DNA of 64,000 nt from an uncultured Mailhella sp. (GTDB lineage: Bacteria; Desulfobacterota; Desulfovibrionia; Desulfovibrionales; Desulfovibrionaceae): the NCBI RefSeq assembly GCF_963931295.1, contig NZ_OZ007001.1, forward strand, positions 2,993,001-3,057,000, written 5' to 3'. The stretch's first letter is position 1; every line of letters starts with the position of its first letter. The translations under genes and the position numbers were made by a program. Shown piece by piece: positions 8,318 through 16,165 of the stretch. The notes beneath the pieces are model-generated. The model was not told the origin of the DNA. It did no database searches and saw only the letters and a program-made list of their open reading frames with translations.

Positions 8318-8830
8318 CTACTGACCGCGGGCCAGACTGGTGAGGGTCTGGTTGGCGTTGGAGATCTGCGTGTTCGCGCCCTGCAGATAGGAGTTGTACT
8401 GTCCGATGAAGTCCTGCAGATAGACCATGAGCGTCTGCGTTTTGTTGCCGATCTGTTCCTGATAGTTTGTCAGCGACTTCAGATTGTAGTCCCACTGATC
8501 GGCGCTGTGCATGTTGTCGTTGCCGTCCGTGTCGTAGGAGAGGCCATGATCCTTGAAGTACTGCACCATGTCGGCGGGCATTTCGGTGTTTTTATTATTG
8601 GTTTTGGCGTCGTTCTGGAGCGCTCTGGCCTGTTCGATCATGTCGGCGCATTCTTTCTGCTCGTTCTGGATCTCTTCGATCTGCTTCATGTAGTCCGTGG
8701 CCTGCGCCTTGCAGATTTCGGACTGCGCGAGCTGGAGTTTTGCGAACATCATCTGCACGCTTCCGGTGGGGCCGAGGTCGATGGCGCTCATGATGGAGGA
8801 AAGAGAGCTGGTGCTGTTTACCTGAGACAT
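8318..8830 (-). CDS. EspA-like secreted filament/tip protein, copy 2
   Basis: A 170-residue protein starting MSQVNSTSSLSSIM. The ends match copies 1 and 3; the central part (residues ~70-115) differs and contains TEMPADMVQYFKDHGLS, which is identical to the same region of copy 4 although the rest of copy 4 is much more divergent. Two flanking helices and a polar variable middle suggest a filament subunit whose middle is exposed. The ATG at 8830 is chosen because the sequence aligns there with its paralogues; the reading frame extends further upstream only by chance. Confidence 0.65.
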   Translation of the reverse strand: MSQVNSTSSLSSIMSAIDLGPTGSVQMMFAKLQLAQSEICKAQATDYMKQIEEIQNEQKECADMIEQARALQNDAKTNNKNTEMPADMVQYFKDHGLSYDTDGNDNMHSADQWDYNLKSLTNYQEQIGNKTQTLMVYLQDFIGQYNSYLQGANTQISNANQTLTSLARGQ

Positions 8831-8901
8831 AATTGTTGTGTACCCTTGATGAAAATGAATTCTGAAAAGAAACGCTGCAGAAAAGCGAAGGCCGTCAGAG
8901 C

Positions 8902-9414
8902 CTACTGACCGCGGGCCAGACTGGTGAGAGTCTGGTTGGTGTTGGAGATCTGGGTGTTGGCACCCTGCAGATAGGAATTGTACTGTCCGATGAAGTCCTG
9001 CAGATAGACCATGAGGGTCTGCGTCTTGTTGCCGACGGTTTCCTGATAGTTGGTCAGAGACTTGATGTTGTAGTCCCATTCGTCGGCATTGTGGGTTTCA
9101 TAGGTGCCCGTCAGATCGAAGGACAGTCCGCGGGAATTGAAGAACTCGATCATTTCCGCAGGCATTTCCGTGGCGGTATTCTTGGTTTTGGCGTCGTTCT
9201 GGAGCTTTCTGGCCTGTTCGATCATCTCGGCGCACAGCTCCTGCTCTTCCTGGATTTCTTCGATCTGCTTCATGTAGTCCGTGGCCTGCGCCTTGCAGAT
9301 TTCGGACTGCGCGAGCTGAAGCTTGGCGAACATCATCTGCACGCTTCCGGTGGGGCCGAGGTCGATGGCGTCCATGATGGAGGAAAGAGAGTCGGTGCTG
9401 TTTACCTGGGACAT
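8902..9414 (-). CDS. EspA-like secreted filament/tip protein, copy 3
   Basis: A 170-residue paralogue, MSQVNSTDSLSSIM at the start and LTSLARGQ at the end, almost identical to copy 2 in both termini but with its own middle (EMPAEMIEFFNSRGLSFDLT). No signal peptide, no cysteine-rich region, and a C-terminal helix with heptads (YLQDFIGQYNSYLQGANTQI). Same inferred role as copy 2. Confidence 0.65.
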   Translation of the reverse strand: MSQVNSTDSLSSIMDAIDLGPTGSVQMMFAKLQLAQSEICKAQATDYMKQIEEIQEEQELCAEMIEQARKLQNDAKTKNTATEMPAEMIEFFNSRGLSFDLTGTYETHNADEWDYNIKSLTNYQETVGNKTQTLMVYLQDFIGQYNSYLQGANTQISNTNQTLTSLARGQ

Positions 9415-9499
9415 AATGTTTTCCTGTCGTTATTCTCAAAAGTTGTGGAACGGACCGTCACGACCGCGTCTGCGCGTCGTTGCCGGTGTCGGACGGCGA

Positions 9500-9976
9500 C
9501 TATTGTCCTGTGGGCTGCCCGCCAGTATCCTGCAGATGAGCGCTGTATTGCCCGGTATAGTTCTGCAGGGCGTTTATGAGGGGCTGCGCCTTGTCGGCAA
9601 GCTGATTCTGATAGATGGTCAGCGACTTCAGATTGGTGTCCCACTGAGCGGCGTCACAAGTGTTGCTGCTGCCGTCAGCGGCACAGGACAGTCCGTGATC
9701 CTTGAAGTACTGCACCATGTCGGCGGGCATTTCGGTGTCTGCGCCGCTGGTCTGGGCCTGACTCTGCAGTTCCCTCGCCTTTTCGATCATGGTGTCGCAG
9801 GCCTTCTCTTCGCTCTGGATTTCCTCGACATCGTGCATGATGCTTTCGATCAGCTGCTTGCATTTTTCGGCCTGTGCGAGCTGAATCTTGGCGAATATCG
9901 TCTGCGCGTCGCTGGCGGATCCGAGGTCGAGTTTACCCGTGATGGAGGCGAGAAAGCCGGAATTTGTGACATGCAT
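9500..9976 (-). CDS. EspA-like secreted filament/tip protein, copy 4 (divergent)
   Basis: The most divergent copy, 158 residues (MHVTNSGFLASITGKLDLGS). It keeps the spacing of the family motifs (IFAKIQLAQAEKCK, EEIQSEEKACDTMIEKAREL, WDTNLKSLTIYQNQL) but its C-terminal helix has drifted and ends GGQPTGQ rather than LARGQ. It is the first of the four to be transcribed. It may be a distinct structural component (cap versus shaft) or an older duplicate. Confidence 0.6.
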   Translation of the reverse strand: MHVTNSGFLASITGKLDLGSASDAQTIFAKIQLAQAEKCKQLIESIMHDVEEIQSEEKACDTMIEKARELQSQAQTSGADTEMPADMVQYFKDHGLSCAADGSSNTCDAAQWDTNLKSLTIYQNQLADKAQPLINALQNYTGQYSAHLQDTGGQPTGQ

Positions 9977-10003
9977 TATTGTATTGCCTTCCTGACGTCC
10001 GGT

Positions 10004-10300
10004 TCAGATTCGTACCGCGCCCCGGCGTCCGCGGCCGGCGCAGCAGCTGCCGGCATCGGAGGTGGTTCTGGCCTGTGCGGCTCTGGCTTCGCCTTCGCGT
10101 TTTGCGCGTTCGGTGGCTTCGGCCATGGCGCGTTCCAGTTCGGGGGTCATTTCCGAAGCGTCAACGGTGACGGGCTGATCTTCGGCAAAGCCGAGAATTT
10201 TTTTCTGCTGGGCGAAGACGGCGTTGAGTTTGGAAAGTTCGTCCGCAAGGCGGGAGATTTCCTGCTGCTGATTTTTCAGATCCTGTTCGGTAAAAGCCAT
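10004..10300 (-). CDS. Small coiled-coil protein, possible EspA-type chaperone
   Basis: A 98-residue protein whose N-terminal 40 residues form a strong coiled coil (EQDLKNQQQEISRLADELSK). A second charged helix follows, then a basic tail with a Cys-Cys pair (GSCCAGRGRRGAVRI). Size, charge and position as first gene before the four EspA-like genes recall CesA/SseA-type chaperones that cap EspA/SseB helices. The tail is unusual for that family. AAGGAG precedes the ATG at 10300; a start 8 codons earlier lacks this spacing. Confidence 0.5.
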   Translation of the reverse strand: MAFTEQDLKNQQQEISRLADELSKLNAVFAQQKKILGFAEDQPVTVDASEMTPELERAMAEATERAKREGEARAAQARTTSDAGSCCAGRGRRGAVRI

Positions 10301-10357
10301 GATGAACTCCTTGAGTATGGGCACCGCTTTTGCATGTTTGCGGTTCGCTGAATATTA

Positions 10358-10373
10358 TGCAAGAAGCATGCCA
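10358..10373 (-). promoter_or_regulatory. Sigma-54 (-24/-12) promoter, translocator/filament operon
   Basis: On the minus strand TGGCATGCTTCTTGCA gives GG and GC at the exact sigma-54 spacing with TTGCA at -12. Transcription would start near 10346, about 45 bases before the small coiled-coil gene that heads the EspA-like/translocator operon. A sigma-54-type activator gene lies at 17,213. Confidence 0.7.
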
Positions 10374-10562
10374 AAATGGGGATGTGGCCGGTCGGCGGGA
10401 TATGGGGAAAAGGTGCTCGTCGGCTTCATGAATGATTGCCAATTTTTTTGGCGTTCATGGGAAAAGAGTTGCCACGCACCCTTGTTTTCGACATACTACC
10501 AGAGCCGCCGACCGGTTGCAATCGCAAATGCGCCGGGCATCAAAGAGCGCGACACTGCTTTC

Positions 10563-10578
10563 TGGCACGATACTTGCA
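10563..10578 (+). promoter_or_regulatory. Sigma-54 (-24/-12) promoter, sctW operon
   Basis: TGGCACGATACTTGCA matches the sigma-54 consensus TGGCACGNNNNTTGCW at every fixed position. The start site would be near 10,589, 18 bases before the sctW ATG. It faces away from a second sigma-54-like site 200 bases to the left, so both T3SS operons appear to share this mode of control. Confidence 0.82.
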
Positions 10579-10606
10579 TAGATAAGTATATACAGGAGCG
10601 CACAGC

Positions 10607-11716
10607 ATGCCTATAAATTCCATATCAGGTGCCTTTTCTACGGCCGAGCAGGTTCGACATACGGAAAGCGCCGCGGCAAAGGGCGCGTTTATGGGGAACG
10701 CCGTTGTTCAGCAGCCCTCGCCTGAATCTCTTTTGGCCGATGCTGCGGAAGAACTGACGTTCTCTGCCGACACGACGGACGATTTCGAGCTTGAAGAACG
10801 CAAGGAGCGGGACAAGATAAAGAAGTCGGAAGAGGAGCGCGTCAAGCTTTATCAGGAGCTCATGCATGAGGCCGGCAAGAGCGAGCAGCTCAATCAGCTG
10901 CGCGACAGTCTGCATACCCGGGCGGATTCGCGTCGCGCGCTGGACAAGGCGCGGGAGTATTTTCCCGATCCCTCGGACGCCTGGGCGGCACTCAGGCAGA
11001 TGCAGGAAGAGCTGCGGAGCGGGGAAGCCGACGAGGCGCTGCTCAGTGATGTGGACGCCGCCGTTGCCGAGCTTGAGGAGCGGGAAGGTCCGGCCATACG
11101 GGCAGGCGTTCAGGGCGCGCTGGCGTCGGCGGGATTCAGGGATCTCGGCGGCAGCGACGAAATGCGCGATTTTTACCGCCGCACGGTGTGTGAGTTCGGC
11201 TCGGTCAACGAGGTCTTCGCTCACGTGATGGAAAAATACGGCGGCGATTTCGACAAGGCCATGGACTTTCTTTTTTTCGCGCTCAGTGCGGATATGGCCT
11301 CCGACGAGCCGAGCATGGGGATCAGGCATCTGGAGAGCGTGCATGAAACGCTCGGCAAGGTGCGTCTGACGCAGAGCGCCTACCGTCTGTGCGAGACCAT
11401 GATGGATCGCTGGCAGAACGTGCATGGCGTGCCGCCGCGCGAAGGAGGACTCACGGCCATGGATCTGCTCGGCAGCATTGTGGGGCTTCGGGAAATGCGC
11501 TTCATAGGAGCTGCGCAGATAGAAAGCATTCTTGCCAAGGCCGGAGCGCCTGATATAGAAAGAGAAGTGCTTTTTCTGCAAGAGCTTCTGAGCACGGCGA
11601 GAAAGTTTCCCTCGGCGCTTTTCGACGACGATCAGGGCCGCATGAAGGTGCTCGACGCCGTACAGGAGGCCGTGGACCGGGCCATTGAGCGCGAAGACGA
11701 GTACCTGGCCAAATAG
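10607..11716 (+). CDS. sctW: T3SS gatekeeper SctW (YopN-TyeA/SepL-like)
   Basis: A 369-residue protein with a disordered, Ser/Ala-rich secretion-signal N-terminus (1-60), a charged helix with KERDKIKKSEEERVKLYQEL at about 65-84, and an all-helical C-terminal two-thirds typical of the YopN/InvE/MxiC fold. Its length suggests the TyeA part is fused. SctW holds back effector secretion until translocators are exported. It heads the plus-strand operon and is followed by a chaperone and sctX-sctY-sctV, as in Yersinia yopN-tyeA-sycN-yscX-yscY-yscV. AGGAG lies before the ATG. Confidence 0.85.
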   Translation: MPINSISGAFSTAEQVRHTESAAAKGAFMGNAVVQQPSPESLLADAAEELTFSADTTDDFELEERKERDKIKKSEEERVKLYQELMHEAGKSEQLNQLRDSLHTRADSRRALDKAREYFPDPSDAWAALRQMQEELRSGEADEALLSDVDAAVAELEEREGPAIRAGVQGALASAGFRDLGGSDEMRDFYRRTVCEFGSVNEVFAHVMEKYGGDFDKAMDFLFFALSADMASDEPSMGIRHLESVHETLGKVRLTQSAYRLCETMMDRWQNVHGVPPREGGLTAMDLLGSIVGLREMRFIGAAQIESILAKAGAPDIEREVLFLQELLSTARKFPSALFDDDQGRMKVLDAVQEAVDRAIEREDEYLAK

Positions 11717-11729
11717 GAAGGATGACGCC

Positions 11730-12098
11730 ATGCTGGACTATGAAATAGAAGCTTTCGGCCGCAGACTCGGTCTGGAGCGCCTTGCACTGTCTTCGGAAGG
11801 CGTCGCGCGGCTGGACATCGAAAATGTGGGCAGTCTTTATCTGGAGCGTCAGGAGAAGGCGGGAGCGGGCGAGCTTCTGGTGTATGTGTCCGCGCAGCTG
11901 CCCGTGCCCGACGGGGGCGCGACGAGGCGTCTGCTGGAGCTTTGCGACTACAGGCACGGCTATCCCATGCCGGTGTTTGCCGGAGCGTTTTCCGGCAGGG
12001 CCGTTCTGCTCACGCGCATGGAGGAGAACGCCGTCACGGCGGCGGGACTGGAGAACGCGCTGCGCTTTCTGGCGGAACTTCTGCGCGGGGCGCTGTAG
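11730..12098 (+). CDS. T3SS class I chaperone (SycN/CesT-like), probable SctW partner
   Basis: A 122-residue alpha/beta protein with the CesT-type pattern: helix EAFGRRLGLERLAL, strands GVARLDIENVGSLYLER and GELLVYVSAQLPV, and a C-terminal helix LENALRFLAELLRG. It sits between sctW and sctX, where Yersinia has sycN. The ATG at 11730 is preferred, with AGGAAGGA upstream; the frame is open further upstream but overlaps sctW. Confidence 0.7.
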   Translation: MLDYEIEAFGRRLGLERLALSSEGVARLDIENVGSLYLERQEKAGAGELLVYVSAQLPVPDGGATRRLLELCDYRHGYPMPVFAGAFSGRAVLLTRMEENAVTAAGLENALRFLAELLRGAL

Positions 12099-12133
12099 AC
12101 CGGTGCCGCAAGTTGTCTGGAGGTGCATGAATT

Positions 12134-12499
12134 ATGCCGTTACCTGTCAATCTTCTTGATTCGTCTCTGGGCATTCAGCATGTCATGGACATGCCGGATC
12201 CCGACAATCTTCCGCGGGCGAGGGAGCTGGCTTCCAACGCGCTCAGCGAGCCCGGCCTTGAGGAGCTCTACGCGCCGAACAACGCGTGGCAGCTCATGGA
12301 ACGGGCGCTCTGTCCGGATGTGGGCGACGGTTCCATGCTGAGCCCCGAGACCTTTTCCGAATCCCTGCATGCATGTGTGCAGGATCTTGCGGACAACGCC
12401 GATCCGGCCGTTCGCGAAATGGTGTCGAAGGAGCTGGAGCCGCTGCTTCAGAACGGTCAGCTGCTGCAGGCCTATCTTGGCCTGATGATAGGAGGCTGA
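12134..12499 (+). CDS. sctX: T3SS export protein SctX (YscX-like)
   Basis: 121 residues, against 122 in YscX. Alignable features are GLEELYAPNNAWQLMERALC in the middle and the conserved C-terminal helix around LQNGQLLQAYLGLMIGG, which in YscX binds YscY. YscX is an early substrate found only in Ysc-family systems and needed for export switching. Its presence with sctY is one of the best markers that this is a Ysc-type T3SS. Confidence 0.75.
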   Translation: MPLPVNLLDSSLGIQHVMDMPDPDNLPRARELASNALSEPGLEELYAPNNAWQLMERALCPDVGDGSMLSPETFSESLHACVQDLADNADPAVREMVSKELEPLLQNGQLLQAYLGLMIGG

Positions 12500-12506
12500 G
12501 TCATCC

Positions 12507-12860
12507 GTGCTGAAGGAAAATGAGAAAAAGACGCTTCACGTGCTGGCATACATGATGCTGCGCATGGGGCAGGAAGAGCGCGCCGGCAGAATTTATGCCG
12601 CGCTGGCCGCGCTCGCGCCTAGGGAGCATCCCGACAGGCTGGCGCTTGCGGGCGTGGCGGCGGTGGCCATCAGCGCGGGCGACGGCGCGGCGGCGCTCGA
12701 AGCTCTGCGCGTAGCCATGAGCGGAGCGCCGCTGTCCTCCCGTCAGGCGGTGCTGCATCTCATGAAGGCGCAGGCCTTCTGGCTTGAAGGCAGAAAGGAA
12801 GAGGCCCGCGCGGCGCTTGATGAATATCTGTTCCTCGTTGGAGGAGGAAAGAACGCATGA
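12507..12860 (+). CDS. sctY: TPR chaperone SctY (YscY-like)
   Basis: A 117-residue helical TPR protein (LAYMMLRMGQEERAGRIYAA, LHLMKAQAFWLEGRKEEARA) of the size and position of YscY, the SctX chaperone that also contacts SctV. It begins with GTG at 12507, after a GGAGG near the end of sctX, and overlaps the sctV start by four bases (ATGA), so the three genes are probably translated together. Confidence 0.75.
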   Translation: MLKENEKKTLHVLAYMMLRMGQEERAGRIYAALAALAPREHPDRLALAGVAAVAISAGDGAAALEALRVAMSGAPLSSRQAVLHLMKAQAFWLEGRKEEARAALDEYLFLVGGGKNA

Positions 12861-14950
12861 GTCTGATGGACAAGGCCTCGCTCGGGGTCAGACTGATGAC
12901 CCGTCACAACGACATCACTATGGTGATGCTGCTGGTCGTCGTTGTGGCGCTTATGATCGTGCCCCTGCCCACGCCCCTTGTGGATACGCTCATCGGCGTG
13001 AACATGACCCTGTCGTTCCTCATGCTCATGATGTCCATGTACGTGAAGACGGCGCTGGACTTTTCCTCGTTTCCCACCATGCTCCTGTTCACCACGCTTT
13101 TTCGTGTGGGTCTGAACATCACGACTACCCGCCTTATTCTGCTTCAGGCCGACGCGGGCGAGATCATTTTCACGTTCGGCGACTTTGCGCTCGGCGGCAA
13201 CTTCGTGGTGGGCGCGGTGGTGTTCGTCATTCTCACCATCGTGCAGTTCCTTGTCATCGCCAAGGGCGCGGAACGCGTGGCCGAAGTGGGTGCGCGCTTC
13301 ACGCTGGACGCCATGCCCGGCAAGCAGATGTCCATCGACGCCGACATGCGCGCCGGCGTCATAGACATGGAAGAGGCGCAGGTGCGGCGCAACCGCGTGC
13401 AGCTCGAAAGTCAGATGTACGGAGCCATGGACGGCGCCATGAAGTTCGTCAAGGGCGACAGCATCGCGGGCATGATCATTGCCGTCATCAACATTGTGGG
13501 CGGCACCATCATCGGCATCACGCAGCACGGCATGACGGCCGGCGAAGCCCTGCACACCTACGGCATCCTCACCATCGGCGACGGTCTGGTTTCGCAGATT
13601 CCGTCGCTTCTGGTGTCCATTTCGGCCGGCATTCTCATCACCCGTTCCGGCGACAGCGACGACAACGTGGGCGCGCAGATAGGCCAGCAGTTCTTTGCTC
13701 AGCCCAAGGCGCTGCAGATGGCGGGCGGACTCATTTTTCTTTTTGCGCTCATTCCGGGGTTCCCCAAACCGCAGCTTTTCACGCTGGCGTTTGCCGTGGG
13801 AGGCTTCGGCTACGTGCTCGAACGCCTGGCCTCGGCCCCCGAAAAGCCGGACGGCAAGGCGGAACTGGCCCGTTCCCTGGCTCCGGCGGCGGAGAAGAAA
13901 AAGCCCAGATCCGCGTCCGGCCCGCAGGACGATTTTTCGCCCACCATTCCCATCATTCTGGACATTGCGCCGGACATCGGGGAATCCATGGATTACGATT
14001 CGCTCAACAGCGAACTTTCCGGGCTTCGCCGCGCGCTGTATTTCGATCTCGGCGTGCCGTTCCCCGGCATCAACATCCGTCCGAATCCCTCGCTTCCCTC
14101 GCTCGGCTACGTGCTCAATCTCAATGAAATTCCCATGGCGCGCGGCAAGCTGGAAAAGGGCATGGTCATCGTGCGGGAGAAGAAGGTCAATCTGGATTTG
14201 CTCGGCGTCTCGTACCGGGAAGGCGAGCCCTTCCTGCCCGACGTGGATCCGCTGTGGGTGGCCGAGGCCGACATGGCGCGTCTGGAGCAGGCGGGCATAA
14301 GCTGCATGCCCCATGCCCGCATTCTGGCCTATCATCTTTCGCTGCTGCTTTCGCGGCATGCGTCGAGCTTCCTCGGCATGCAGGAGAGCAAATACCTGCT
14401 CGACCGCATGGAGGAACGCGCTCCCGATCTGGTGCGCGAGGTGACGCGTCTTCTGCCCGTGCAGCGCATTGCGGAAATCTTCCAGCGTCTCGTGCAGGAA
14501 CAGATTTCCATCCGCGATCTGCGCAGCATTCTTGAGGCGCTCATTGAATGGAGTCCCAAGGAAAAGGACGTGGTCATGCTCACGGAATACGTGCGCAGCG
14601 CCCTCAAGCGTCAGATAAGCTACATGTATTCCCGCGGGCAGAACATGCTTCCGGCCATACTTATGGATCCCTCGCTGGAGGAAACCATACGCAAGGCCAT
14701 CCGGCAGACGTCAGCGGGCGCGTTCCTGTCGCTGGATCCGAACACGTCGCAGCGCATCGTTCAGGCGGTGGGCGAGGCCGCGGGCAAGTACAAGGGCAGC
14801 ACGCAGAAACCCGTGCTCATGGCGTCCATGGACATCCGGCGCTATGTGCGGCGTCTTATTGAAAGCAAGTATTACGAGCTGCCCGTCATGGCCTATCAGG
14901 AAGTGACGCCGGAAATTTCGGTGCAGCCCGTGAGCCGCATCAGAATATAG
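12857..14950 (+). CDS. sctV: T3SS export gate protein SctV (LcrD/FlhA family)
   Basis: A 697-residue protein. About eight transmembrane helices fill residues 15-325, including ITMVMLLVVVVALMIVPLPT near the start, with the conserved cytoplasmic loop containing GAERVAEVGARFTLDAMPGK. The C-terminal half (after ~355) is the cytoplasmic domain that forms the nonameric ring and binds chaperone-substrate complexes. Full family length, no breaks. It uses the proton motive force to drive export. Confidence 0.97.
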   Translation: MSLMDKASLGVRLMTRHNDITMVMLLVVVVALMIVPLPTPLVDTLIGVNMTLSFLMLMMSMYVKTALDFSSFPTMLLFTTLFRVGLNITTTRLILLQADAGEIIFTFGDFALGGNFVVGAVVFVILTIVQFLVIAKGAERVAEVGARFTLDAMPGKQMSIDADMRAGVIDMEEAQVRRNRVQLESQMYGAMDGAMKFVKGDSIAGMIIAVINIVGGTIIGITQHGMTAGEALHTYGILTIGDGLVSQIPSLLVSISAGILITRSGDSDDNVGAQIGQQFFAQPKALQMAGGLIFLFALIPGFPKPQLFTLAFAVGGFGYVLERLASAPEKPDGKAELARSLAPAAEKKKPRSASGPQDDFSPTIPIILDIAPDIGESMDYDSLNSELSGLRRALYFDLGVPFPGINIRPNPSLPSLGYVLNLNEIPMARGKLEKGMVIVREKKVNLDLLGVSYREGEPFLPDVDPLWVAEADMARLEQAGISCMPHARILAYHLSLLLSRHASSFLGMQESKYLLDRMEERAPDLVREVTRLLPVQRIAEIFQRLVQEQISIRDLRSILEALIEWSPKEKDVVMLTEYVRSALKRQISYMYSRGQNMLPAILMDPSLEETIRKAIRQTSAGAFLSLDPNTSQRIVQAVGEAAGKYKGSTQKPVLMASMDIRRYVRRLIESKYYELPVMAYQEVTPEISVQPVSRIRI

Positions 14951-14960
14951 GGGAAAGGGC

Positions 14961-15221
14961 ATGAACAGCATTGCCATGGATTATGCCTCGCAGGCGCTGT
15001 ATCTGGTGCTTGTGATTTCTCTGCCGCCCATCGTCATCGCTTCGGTCATCGGCATTGTGCTCAGCCTCGTGCAGGCGGTGACGCAGCTTCAGGAGCAGAC
15101 GCTCACCTTCGGCGTGAAGCTCATTGCCGTGGTGGTGACGCTGTTTTTGCTGGGCGGCTGGATGTCGGGGCAGATACTGCGTTATGCGGATGAAATTTTT
15201 ACCCGTTTTTATCTGCTGTGA
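14961..15221 (+). CDS. sctS: T3SS export apparatus protein SctS (FliQ family)
   Basis: 86 residues with two long hydrophobic hairpin helices (LYLVLVISLPPIVIASVIGI and LIAVVVTLFLLGGWM) and the family motif SLVQAVTQLQEQTLTFGVK between them. SctS contributes four copies to the SctR-S-T entry channel. sctR, normally adjacent, is not present in the window. Confidence 0.95.
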   Translation: MNSIAMDYASQALYLVLVISLPPIVIASVIGIVLSLVQAVTQLQEQTLTFGVKLIAVVVTLFLLGGWMSGQILRYADEIFTRFYLL

Positions 15222-15346
15222 AGGGGCGGCGTCTGATGCGCGGCTCGGAAAGGGCGCGGGCAGAGCGGCGCTGACGGCCTTCCGCCGTGAGGCGCAGACG
15301 GGCGCGCGGGCGCAGACGTCGGAAAAGTTTTGGGGAGCGAGGAGTT

Positions 15347-16165
15347 TTGGATACCGGTCTGTTCTGGGGATATTCGCTGCAGGAGCATTTTCTGGCGTTT
15401 CTTCTGGGAACGCCGCGCCTTTTCATGCTCATGCAGACGGCGCCGTTCATGGGCGGCACGCTGGTGACGGGGCAGCTTCGCGTCACCATCGTGCTGGCCT
15501 GCTACATGGTGCTGCACCCCATGCTGCTGGCTCAGATTCCGCTCTGGGAAGGGCTGTCGCTCGCTTCGGGACTGCATGTGGGGGTGCTCATTGCCAAGGA
15601 AGTGTTTCTCGGCATGCTCATGGGCTTTCTTGTGGGCATGATGTTCTGGACCATCCAGTGCGCGGGCTTCTTCATCGACAACCAGCGCGGCGCGGGACAG
15701 GCCACGGAAACCGATCCGCTGGCCGGAGAGCAGACGTCGCCCACGGGATCCTTCTTTTTTCAGAGCGCCGTGTACGTGTTCTTCTCTACGGGAGCGTTTC
15801 TGACCTTTCTCGGCGTGGTGTACGCCAGCTATGAATTCTGGCCGGTCGCATCCATGCTGCCGTCGACGTTTTTCCAGCAGCCGACGCTGCCGCTCTTTTT
15901 TGCAAAAAAGGTGAGCGATCTTGCCCTTGACATGGTGCTGCTTTCCGGGCCCGTGGTGGTGGCCTGCCTGCTCACCGACATCTCGCTCGGCCTCATCAAC
16001 CGCTTCGCCTCGCAGCTCAATGTGTATGTGCTGGCCATGCCCGTGAAGAGCGGCCTTGCCTCTCTGCTGCTTATTTTCTATTTCAGCATGCTCATGACCG
16101 GAGCGGTGAGCATGTTTGACTCCTTCGGTTCCGATTTGCGCTATCTGCAGGTGCTGCTGCCATGA
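15347..16165 (+). CDS. sctT: T3SS export apparatus protein SctT (FliR family)
   Basis: A 272-residue membrane protein with about six hydrophobic helices and the family segment MFWTIQCAGFFIDNQRGAGQ. It caps the SctR-S channel. The start is uncertain: a TTG at 15347 is taken because AGGAG lies just upstream and the length fits YscT; an earlier GTG at 15287 would add an improbable Arg-rich leader. The last codons overlap sctU by four bases. Confidence 0.92.
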   Translation: MDTGLFWGYSLQEHFLAFLLGTPRLFMLMQTAPFMGGTLVTGQLRVTIVLACYMVLHPMLLAQIPLWEGLSLASGLHVGVLIAKEVFLGMLMGFLVGMMFWTIQCAGFFIDNQRGAGQATETDPLAGEQTSPTGSFFFQSAVYVFFSTGAFLTFLGVVYASYEFWPVASMLPSTFFQQPTLPLFFAKKVSDLALDMVLLSGPVVVACLLTDISLGLINRFASQLNVYVLAMPVKSGLASLLLIFYFSMLMTGAVSMFDSFGSDLRYLQVLLP

